Positions 54,906 to 64,000 of a stretch of DNA of 64,000 bases are shown here, in pieces; positions within the stretch are counted from its first letter, which is position 1; each line of letters begins with the position of its first letter. The DNA is from Hygrophila difformis (lineage: Eukaryota > Streptophyta > Magnoliopsida > Lamiales > Acanthaceae): positions 51,525,459 through 51,589,458 of the forward strand of contig JAOANR010000004.1 of the NCBI GenBank assembly GCA_030278955.1. The letters are read 5' to 3'. The notes under the pieces are model-generated. The model made no database searches and was not told where the DNA came from. It worked only from the letters and a program-made list of their open reading frames with translations. A program made the translations under genes and the position numbers.

Positions 54906-57261
54906 TGGGCGATGGGTACTTTGGGGAAACAAATAATAATGTCAATAATCTTGTTTTGGTTTACTTATCATTGAAGTTCATGTGGTAACTAAGTAACCAC
55001 CCAATTTTGTAGTCAAATCATGTGTCGAAGGCTTATTAAAGTTGCTTCCTGACTGTGTCCCGTCAATGTTCCAATAATGAACGAGTCATATGCAGCATCA
55101 CATGAACTAGTGAGGGAAGCAATATTGAATTGGTTGTCATGGAAGTAGTAACTACCGAACTAGTACAATGTACAGGTTTAATCAACCTTTTTCTCCATTT
55201 TTTTTTTTAAAAAATGAATACATGAAATATTATTTTTTTTTGTAAAAAGATGTGAATATATATATATATATATAACCAAATAATTTTCTAGAAAAAAATA
55301 TAGTACTGTACCATTTAAATGATGGAATGAAAGCTGATAAAATTGTGTTAGTAAAGATATACAGAATTTAAAAAATATAAAAAGTGCTCAACTAAAAATT
55401 TTCAATGGAAATTTATATCCAATTCCCTTTATAATAATTTCACCAATTCATTCTTCCTTTCAATTCACCTTTCAGTCCTCGCTTGTCCTTCTCAACTCAT
55501 TTCCTTGATGGGCTCTTATATATTCTCACCCATAATGATTTTTATACTTGCATACTGGTATCAGCAGGTGAACATCTACCATTACTTCCACCAAGTTTAT
55601 AAGAACTGTAATAACTGAATCTGGCATTCAGGAAGATTGTATTCGCTACAAATTGCATTTTTAATTGAAAGGAAATGCTTCTATGAGATAAGATAATCAT
55701 TAAAAAAACGAAAAAAGGACACCAACAAGAGCTGTCTCCATAAGACAAAAGCCTTAAACAAATCTAAAATATCCTAACACAAGTGGTTGGAGAACGATGT
55801 GCATTCAATCTTCGCACTATTAGGCAAAACCAACTAGTGAAACGAAATAGATAAGCCCCACAGCAACAACTATTTTATGGAACCTACCTATTTTATCTAA
55901 AAAGTGGACATTATCTGATGGGGTGAGATCGATCCTAGCCAACGATACATCATATGGTGTGTTCACTTCGCAACAACAAAAACTATTGGGAATATAATGG
56001 GGTCCATAAAGAGTTCATAAATAATGACCATAAGTACATAAAAATATATAATAAAGCTGTGGAGCATGTAAGCCAGTTTATTATGAAAACATGAGAATCT
56101 AAGTGGGAGTCCATGTTGGGGTCTCATCTCATGGCAAATTCTGCCCCTACTTTTTAATTTTCCTTAATATAAAATGGCATAGTGTACTTTCATCAATCCA
56201 TAGTGAGTGCACAAAGTGGTCAATGCTCACCACTAAATTACAGAAACGGAACACAGTGCACAGATTCTGATGAGACTACAAAATATACTGCCTACAAATG
56301 GTTAGAATCCAAAGACGGGCACAAACAAACTGTAATTGAGTTCTTACATTTAATTATAATGATGATTTGTTCCCAGCCCATTATACACTTAACTTTAAAT
56401 TTAATGCCATTAATATGGATATGTTACATACTACTACTATACTAGCTAGATAAACAGACTATTGGGTGTCCCACTACACATGATGCTGGCTATCAAAAGT
56501 AGTTGATGCTCCAGGATTTCACTAGATTACAATTGGCTTGTCTAATTAAAGTGATAGAATACATATCATTTTTCCTTTTGGCTGCTTCATGCCTAAATAG
56601 AACCACCACATGGAGTGCTCCAACAATAAAACCGAGAAGAAAGCAGTACTGAATTAACACTTCGGTCTGTATATGCAACAAAAAAGAATAACAGCATCAC
56701 TTTTCTTTAGTGGGGAAATTCATTAATAATCCCTTTAAGAGGACAAAAATAAGAGGAAACATATTAATAATCTACAATTGGATATCAAATCATGAAAGGT
56801 GAGTGTTTTTATATCAACAGTCTTAAACAGAGGGGTAAGAAAAGTTAAATTACCAATTGGGTGCCAAGAGGATTTGCCTCCATTCAGAGTCATCACCCTA
56901 TGTCAGATTTGATTACAAAGACCAACCTTGATATAAGCTGGAGCAGAATCATTTATGTATGCCATAGTAATAAATAGATGTGTGTGTCTTATGCATGAGC
57001 ACCGATTTTCCAGTGTTCAATTACTGTACCTAAATAAATCATAGACAAATGACATAAACGAGCACTGCACATTAAATTGATGCCAACTAGCTTCAAATGT
57101 CTCCAACTTTTTGGACAAGCATCGGAGGATCCCAACTAACATCAGATTACATAATGTTTTTATTGAGTTTTCTTATATAAGCTTCATCCCAGGGGGAGAA
57201 TTCCTCCAAAATACCTTATGTTGATGAGACCCCAAATCTTCAAGCAGCTAGAACAATGCAT
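54640..57261. other. Intergenic region and NFD6-like 3' side, no further gene seen
   Basis: A (GAGTGA)n run is at 54877-54904 and an (AT)n run at about 55257-55274. Part of 56-57.2 kb may be 3' UTR of the NFD6-like gene. Open frames here lack domains. Confidence 0.4.
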
Positions 57262-58781
57262 TCATGTACCTGCGAATACATGATGATGGTGATATTGATT
57301 TAGAATTCCAAACTTTGTTGATTGCTATGCAATTTTGAATTAGTAAGATGTTTAGTTTGACCTTTGAAGCAGTCATATTATGCTTGTTGACCCTCAAAGT
57401 AGTGAGCTATCCAGGGTTACTGCTTCTTATCATTTTTACAGCAAAATAAAAGACATATCATGACGTTATTGGATTTAGTTTCCTTCTGATACCAAATGTT
57501 ACAATCTAAGCATGGTTTTCTACCTATCTAATAACGTATATTTCTGATCCACACTCTTTTCCCAAATCTAGCAATCACCTTTGAACCTTGATCCATATAA
57601 AACAGAGTATAAATTTGCTTTGAAAAAAAAAATTGATTTCCCAGATTCCATCAACTGAATGAGTACCACTGTACTGTATCACTACAAAGATGTAAATTAT
57701 GAGCAAGTCAAATAAATAAAACATACCATCATATTATTACCCTTGTTTTTGGGTTTCCACATAGGACCATTCATATAAATTGTTTAATTTGCATCACTTC
57801 ACACACATCCAAATTTCTCACATGCATGCACAACCTTAGAAATTGTACGCAGAGCCTCATAGGTGGATGATAGATAGATAGATATATATATCAATGAAAT
57901 AGTTCACTCGTTTATGCTAGTCAAGTACCCAAAATCTGAATATTACTGTATATATATCCTTTTAAATCTAAGAATTGACACAGAAACTGAAAAAGAAAAT
58001 AGGGGAAACCTACAATGCGTCAGATCCTGCCATGATTGTTGGTAAGCGCTGCTGATATCACCCATCTTTTCCATTCCTCCCTATCATTCCCAACATTTTC
58101 AACTCGCTTTCATCAACCCATCTTCATACAGTTAATAAAAATGCAACTGCTTCAAATCTTAAGTTGTTAAAACATTCCTCTGGTCACCAATTCTGGTACC
58201 AGGTTAAATATATTCTCATATAAGTTCTACCAGTTCTTTTCATCCTTTTGTATAACCATCCACAAAACAGTACCAGCAACCCGCAAAATACTACAGTATA
58301 AATGAACTTGTATTGCAGAAATTAATGTACCTTGGGACAATTCACAGCAGGCCCGCACATTGACAGTCAAGTGAGATGTCAGCCTAGTCCCCGATCCCAC
58401 GCTATAGAGCGGAATCATAGACTGAGTGCAACCCAGTACTCCCAGTGTCCTGCACCGTCAAAGTTCAGTAAGCCAAAAAAAAAGGGTAAACATTGAAGAA
58501 AGCAATTAAAGATTTAATCAAGGCAATCAACATCAGAAGCATTACAACTAATCATACTAAGTATACCAAACTTCGATTTAGCAGTGCGGAGAATCGAATT
58601 CTGCGAAAAATTAAATTAACAAAATAATGTGAAGGTGCGAAATGGACCTAGGGTTGGAGAAAAAGTAGCGGCGAGGATTGGTGAGGGGAGGAGGGCGGAG
58701 GCAGCGGGGCGGCGACGACCGGCGGAATGAGGCCGTGGCGGTGGATAGGAACGTCCTAGAAAGGGATCCTCTCAAAGCCAT
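57262..58781 (-). CDS. NFD6: NFD6-like small organelle-targeted protein, three exons, 86 aa
   Basis: The ATG is at 58781 (ACATCCATGGCT). Exon 1, 58781-58648, encodes an Arg/Ser-rich, acid-free N-terminus (MALRGSLSRTFLSTATASF) typical of a mitochondrial or plastid presequence. Exon 2, 58449-58331, follows an acceptor GGTGCAG and encodes LGCTQSMIPLYSV and TSHLTVNVRACCELSQ. The proposed last coding exon is only 8 nt (57269-57262), after TATTCGCAG, giving the ending QGT. The first donor (AG then GTCCAT) is weak, but the join restores the frame. The Q-S-x-x-P-L-x-S-V...RLTS block is as I recall it from NUCLEAR FUSION DEFECTIVE 6-like proteins, which are needed for polar nuclear fusion and act in organelles. 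The start and exon 2 are fairly sure; exon 3 is an inference. Confidence 0.72.
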
Positions 58782-59085
58782 GGATGTTGCTATGCGTGAA
58801 ATATGGGGGCGGCGAAATGACGAGGGTTTCTGCCGCGAGTTTTGCGAATCATTACACTGCACGATTAGGAATGGCAATGGGCCTGGACGGAGTATTACCG
58901 CATCCCCATCCATCCGCAATAGAATTTTTATTCGGAAAATTAGAGCCCAGTTCCTAGTAAAAAATGTTTGTAATTTTTTAGGCCCCATGTCAAATTTCCT
59001 TATAGTTTACACTCATTAAAAAAGACCTACCCAAACTCACTAATCCAATTAACTTCTAATACTCTTGATTCAAAAATTCTAAACC

Positions 59086-59310
59086 ATAGTGACTTGGTAA
59101 ACCCTTTACACATAACCTGGTAAATTCGCTATAGTGACTTGGTAAATCCTTTACACATAACCTGGTAACTTCGCTATAGTGACTTGGTAAACCCTTTACA
59201 CATAACCTGGTAACTTCGCTATAGTGACTTGGTAAACCCTTTACACATAACCTGGTAACTTCGCTATAGTGACTTGGTAAACCGTATACACAAAACTTGG
59301 TAAATATGCT
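59086..59310 (+). repeat. 45-bp tandem repeat, five copies
   Basis: ATAGTGACTTGGTAAA starts at 59086, 59131, 59176, 59221 and 59266, an exact 45-bp period, with CCTTTACACATAACCTGGTAA in most units. The units diverge after 59300. Confidence 0.9.
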
Positions 59311-60554
59311 ATAGTTTCCATTGGTAAACCCACTACACTAGACTTGGTAAATAGTCCGGTACACTAAACCTGGTATTTAGACTTTGGGATCAATTGGTAA
59401 AACATTCACACAAAACTTGGTAATTTGGCTAGAGTGCCTATTAGTAGGTAAGTCTAGTTTGATGAACGTGGTAACCATTAAAATAAAACTTAGTAAGCCT
59501 AATTCCGAAACCCTTGGTAACTATAAAAAATTTGGCATTTATAATATTGAATCATTTGGTAAGTCAAATAACAAAAGTAGCTAATTCTAGTTTTGAAGAA
59601 CTTGGTAAGCAGAAACAACAAACTTGGTAAGCGTAAATACAAAACTTGGTAAAAAATAATACTTAAACACTTGGCAAGTCAAAAACCAAAAAAAAAAAAT
59701 TGGCATGTGTAATACTGCATAACTTGGTAAGCCTATTAGCAAAAGTAAGTAAGTTTAGTTTGATGGAATTGGTAAGCATTAAAATAAAACTTAGTAAGTC
59801 TAATTCTGAAACCCTTGTAACTATAAAAAATTTGGCATTTGTAATATTGAATCATTTGGTAAGTCAAATGACAAAAATATATATATATATATATATATAC
59901 ACACGTAATTGTTTTATACTATATTATATATAACATTGAAGATAATATAATATACATATTAAATCACATTGCATAATTGATTACCATATATATGCATAAT
60001 ATTTACCATGTAGGAGGTCAATCACTTACCTTGCTATTTGAAACTTGAGTGTGGACGGTCAAAGGACGGTAATGTACTACCTTGCATTGAACCATCCTCC
60101 ACTCACATACCTTTTTTTATTTTAGTCTTTACCAAATCATTTCTTATGCGTTATTAGATTTGTGGACATTATTTACCATATTACATGTTCATATTTACTA
60201 GTTTCATGCACTTTACTTACTATGTTAAAGAATATTCAATTTTGCCGTCGTGTATAGCAGTAATTAATAAACCCATGCAAGATTACTTCAATATATAGGG
60301 ATTATGATCTTCCAATTAATTCACCATACAATAGATGGGGACTAACGAACGAGTTTAATGAAACTTGTAATAATATACGGGGATTAAAGAATGAGTCCGA
60401 AATATCAATTGATTTAGCATGATCCCCTTAAACATATTTCAAGTCATGACAAATATATTAACATACGATTGGATGAGGATTACGATCTTCCAAAACAGTA
60501 TTGGGAGCTTACCAACGAGCGCATGAATGTTTCTCGCAATGAACGTAATATGAG

Positions 60555-60872
60555 ATGTTAACATATTTGCTTCATGGGTTCTCGACTCCACGGGTTCTCG
60601 GATTTTAAATTCTTTCGTTCTCGAATTTCATCGAATTTTCCGGGTATTACAGTCTACCCTCCTTAAGAATCAATTTCGTCCTCGAAGTTGGGTGTTAGAT
60701 AAAACTTAGATTATTATGATCCATCATTATTATTATGGTTTGGTATGATTTTGTATGACTGTGCTTAGAATTAAAATTTCTAAGTTGCCTACGTACCCCG
60801 TGAAGGGATCAAGCCATTACTTAGTTCAAAACAATTTGAATTTATTTTTTTGGGGTGTTAGAGAAGCCCAAA
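60555..60872 (-). mobile_element. Ty3/gypsy 3'-end remnant with polypurine tract, antisense
   Basis: The minus strand gives TTCAAATTGTTTTGAACTA, CTTGATCCCTTCAC and GGTACGTAGGCAACTT, then AACTTCGAGGACGAAATTG, CTTAAGGAGGGTAGAC and an LTR start TGTAATACCC. The same order occurs at 43461-43770, so this is the 3' end of a related element sitting in the foldback's centre. Confidence 0.75.
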
Positions 60873-61756
60873 CCCTTGAACAAATACACTTACCAGGTTC
60901 GCTTATGCGATTTACCAATTTCAGTATTATGTGCGTTACCAAGTTCATTTGTATGTGCTTTACCAAGTTTGTTAGTATATGCTTTACCAAGTCAGCATAT
61001 ACTTCCAATGCCAATTTTTTTTTTTTTTTTTTTTTGGTTTTTCGCTTACCAAGTGTTTAAGTATTAGGCTTACCAAGTTTTATGTTTGTGCTTACCACTT
61101 ATATCATATAAAACTTATCTACTTTTGGTATTTCACTTACCAAAGGATTTAATATTACACATGCCAATTTTTTGGGAATTTGGCTTACCAATGTTTTCAG
61201 CAATAGACTTACCAAGTTTTTAGTATATATTTACCAAGGGTTTCAAAGTTATACTTACATAAAGAATTCAATTTTTTTATTTTTTTTTTGGTTTTTGGCT
61301 TACCAATGATTTGAAAATGAGGCTTACCAAGTTTTATTTTTATTCTTACCAAGTTCATCAAACTAGACTTACCTACTCTTGCTAATAAGTTTTACCAAGT
61401 GTTTTGTTTATGCTTACAAAGGTTTTTGTTTATGCTTACCAAGTACATCAAAACTATAATTACCTACTTTTGTAGGTTGTTTAGTTTTTAGTTTAAGTTT
61501 GCTAACCCATAGGTCCTAAACTCTAAACTTTTAAAAGACAGGGCTTTGACTATACATAAGTTTTTTACATAGGTTCTGGGCTTTAGTTTTCCCATTTTTA
61601 TTCTCTAATAAAACCGACCCAATTCGTGATTTTATGGGGCATCATTGGGTATTACTATAATTTTTCAGATCACGATTGGGATTTATCCGGGATTCGTTTC
61701 ACAAGCTAATTTTTTAAAGTTTTAATATTAAAAAGCACACACAAATTATTTAATAT

Positions 61757-62013
61757 TTCCTCCATCCCTAAATTATTGACACATTGATGTTTTGTTACTG
61801 CTCATTGAGTAACTTTGATTCGACTTTTTAATATATTAATATAAGATAAATTATAGTCAAGTGGGATCTTGTTGGATTCGTCTAATCGCATAGATTTAGA
61901 ATATCAAATTTTCATAATTTTTAGTTGTATGCAATTTGAGTTATTACGGATTAAAATGTGTATTGGATTGCGTGAAATGTTGATCCGTGACAAATGTTAA
62001 GGAACGGAGGCAG
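61757..62013. mobile_element. Stowaway-like MITE, copy 8
   Basis: TTCCTCCATCCCTAAATTATT at the left and TTAAGGAACGGAGGCAG at the right are inverted. The core GGATCTTGTTGGATTCGTCTA with AATCGCATAG and GTGTATTGGATTGCGTG fits the family. Confidence 0.75.
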
Positions 62014-62149
62014 TAGTATATTATAATCAACATTAAATTTTCGAATCCTTGTGTGAAATGTAGTAGTATTATTTCCTCCCCAATTAGATTCGATCACTGG
62101 ACCTTCGACTTGGAGGCGGATCTAGGGATATGATTAATGGGTAGAGCTA

Positions 62150-62820
62150 CATGTACTCGACTTGTGAATCAGAAAAAATCGACTCTCACTTGAAAAATTC
62201 GAGTCGGATCGAATCGTCGAATATCGAGCACGAGCTCGAGTACAAGTATATAATACTCGTCAAGTATCGAGTACTCGTCAAGTACTTGACTCGTTTCTAT
62301 TTTAATAGTATATTTTATGTTTTTAATATTCCTTCGAGTTTCAAGCAAAAAAATATTTTTAATTTTTATTTATTGTCAACTTTCATTTTGATGCGTTAGA
62401 AATAATTTATTTCTCTCACTTTTACTTATACTCACTCACTCATTTTATTTTATCAAAAAAGAAGATATGTCAATTATTTTATAACATCTAAAATGGAAAA
62501 AAAGATCGCTCTCTAAAAAAGAACAAAGTATATTTTAAAAAAAATGATTGGTTCTATCTTAAATTTACAATAACTAATTAGGTTTTTATATCATAATTCC
62601 GAAATTTAAAATCGACACATAACTGTAAAAAAAATAATAATAAAGCTCGAACTCAGGTTCGAACTCATTGATACTCGAGCTTGAGCTCGAGAAAATAAAA
62701 GAAAAAAAGAAACTCGAGCTACTCGATCGAATTAAAATTCGAATCTCGATAATACTCAAGTTCGAGCTCGAATAGCTTCACGAAGGCGTTGAGTCAAGTT
62801 CAAATGCTCTACTACTCCAG
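62150..62820. repeat. Degenerate CTCGAG-rich inverted repeat
   Basis: Clusters of (A/G)CTCGA(G/A) words stand at 62155-62295 and 62640-62790 around an AT-rich middle. They can pair with each other, as in worn MITEs or foldbacks. Ends are not defined. Confidence 0.4.
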
Positions 62821-62830
62821 CTCAACTCGA

Positions 62831-63961
62831 TGTCACCCCCGGTCAGATCTTCCCGAACATCACAAAGAAGGTCATTGAGGAGGCTCCATGGTAAGCCAAA
62901 AGCATTGACCACCATGACCATAAAAAGATACTACTACTTATTTGAGTTGGATACAAACGAACCTTTATTTAATTAAAATTTAATAACCAAGTCTACAACC
63001 CCTTAATAATTAATTCAAATTCAACGTAGCACATCGGTTTACCCCTGCCCAAATCCCACTAAACTCTACTCCTACTCCTATACTCCTATTAGTGTCAAAC
63101 AAAGTCACTAGAAATTTAAAATGCACCACTCACTCACCATTAGTATGTCCTAAGAGCTCTACAAATTTATTAAAGGCTACAATGCTCCCCACGCTGCCAC
63201 ACAGATCATAATCCAACTTCCAATTCAAAACATTTAAAACATTATTTTTCTTGAAACTTATTAGGCACTCTTAAGTAACGAATAATTGTCGACATGGTGG
63301 AGGATTGAAATACTACATGAGATAGTAGGAGCATTCTAGAATTCAAAACCCAACCTCCCTCCCACAAGTGACAGACGACGAGGCTATGGATGAATAGAGT
63401 GAGGTACCAAAGCTTTGAAACCCATGCACTACTCACTACTAGTACTTGATCACTAGTTGTAATAAAAATTCCCCCGGTCGAAAACATGTAGTCAAACGCT
63501 CACTCTGCTTTGGAAGTTGAAGAGAAGAAGCGCGCAGTAACAGAGAAACGAGAACTCCTACGACAGACACGTACCAACTCCCGGCCCTCTCGCTCCCCAC
63601 CGCTTTGGGACCCAGCCACAAACCCTACCTGGTCCTCAACACCCGTTCCCCACCCACTATTCACCACAGGTGTGCTCCTGCTTTGGGAAAATAGCCATGG
63701 AAAAAACCACCAAAGCTATATATGTCTGTTTTCTTACACCGAAAATTAAAAACTATGAAAAGACTCTTGTCTTTGTCCCCCTTTCCCAACCCCCACATTT
63801 CCTACGCTTCCTCTCAATATTACCCCCACGTGTCCTCCTTTTTTTAATCATTTACAAGTAGGAGCACGTACTATTTGTTTTCCGTTTTATTTTTTATTTA
63901 TTTATTTTGTTAATTTTATTCCGATCCATAAATGCTGTAGTCTTCTGTTAAAGAAAGAAAA
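62831..63961. other. Intergenic DNA upstream of the edge gene
   Basis: No coding exon is recognised. A CCCCCACGTGTCC element (CACGTG G-box/ABRE core at 63827-63832) lies about 130 bp before the ATG at 63962. Confidence 0.4.
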
Positions 63962-64000
63962 ATGGCGTTCATACACGAATTGCCTGTCAAGGATGACTCA
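63962..64000 (+). CDS. Possible start of a gene, cut by the window edge
   Basis: GAAAAATGGCG is a strong plant start context, and 13 codons follow without a stop (MAFIHELPVKDDS). The leader upstream is A-rich (AAAGAAAGAAAA). The G-box at 63827 could belong to its promoter. Too little is present to name a product. Confidence 0.35.
   Translation, partial: MAFIHELPVKDDS

Larger units (their letters stand above)
58930..61640. mobile_element. Foldback element built of ACTTGGTAA-type words, about 2.7 kb
   Basis: The left arm (about 58930-59880) is full of ACTTGGTAA, and the right arm (about 60870-61640) of TTACCAAGT. Blocks match in reverse complement over long stretches, for example 59600-59705 against 61130-61010 (AATACTTAAACACTTGG, AAAAACCAAAAAAA, AAAACTTGGTAA). 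Outer parts match too (GGAAAATTAGAGCCCAG at 58936 versus GGAAAACTAAAGCCCAG in reverse near 61600). The centre holds a gypsy remnant. The TSD is not found. The left end starts about 150 bp upstream of the NFD6-like ATG. Confidence 0.65.

Noticed and set aside
58678..59019. 113-codon plus-strand ORF
   Set aside because: It is the complement of exon 1 of the NFD6-like gene and its leader.
60755..61060. 101-codon ORF with repeated CALPS/CFTKF-type words
   Set aside because: It crosses the gypsy remnant and the TTACCAAGT repeats of the foldback arm and is not a gene.

Overview
This is nuclear DNA of a flowering plant, most likely a eudicot; the species cannot be fixed from the sequence. The evidence is AT-rich intergenic DNA, short genes with GT-AG introns, and plant-specific families (DUF620, a single QALGGH zinc finger with a DLNLxL motif, an NFD6-like protein). 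Plant-type transposons fill most of the window. I saw no tRNA, rRNA or CRISPR.

Host genes sit mainly at the two ends. They are the last two exons of a SWIM zinc-finger SWS1/ZSWIM7 homologue (3-309, +), a three-exon DUF620 gene (7819-6218, -), a one-exon C2H2/EAR repressor gene (54557-54036, -), a three-exon NFD6-like organelle protein gene (58781-57262, -), and a possible gene start cut by the window edge (63962, +). They show no functional link to one another.

From 8.3 to 53.4 kb the window is a nest of transposons, many with target-site duplications (TSDs) that can be read directly. (i) 8374-8700 is a hAT MITE. (ii) 9158-13368 is a deleted PIF/Harbinger element carrying a 3.2-kb antisense solo LTR (9997-13194, TSD ATTGC). 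(iii) 13598-17577 is a structurally complete 3,980-bp Harbinger element (TSD TAA) with divergent genes, both broken, separated by 93-bp tandem repeats. (iv) 18075-32283 is a 14.2-kb Tat-lineage Ty3/gypsy retrotransposon (TSD GTAGC, 2,547-bp LTRs) that landed inside a Stowaway-like MITE. (v) 36086-47166 is an 11.1-kb non-autonomous Tekay/chromovirus-derived element (TSD GCCAA, 3,401-bp LTRs) that landed in one arm of a foldback element. (vi) 58.9-61.6 kb is a second foldback, built of ACTTGGTAA words, next to the NFD6-like promoter. SINEs, 5'-truncated LINEs and Stowaway-like MITEs fill the gaps.

The most interesting signal is that both large retrotransposons carry genes on the strand opposite to their own transcription, in the interior between their LTRs. 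The Tat element has two 169-codon antisense ORFs that are paralogues of each other, each with a TATA-like box upstream. The Tekay-derived element has lost its polymerase but keeps a 449-codon antisense ORF with an apparent promoter, a leader exon and a 653-bp intron. All four LTR-LTR differences I noticed are C/T or G/A transitions, so both insertions look recent.
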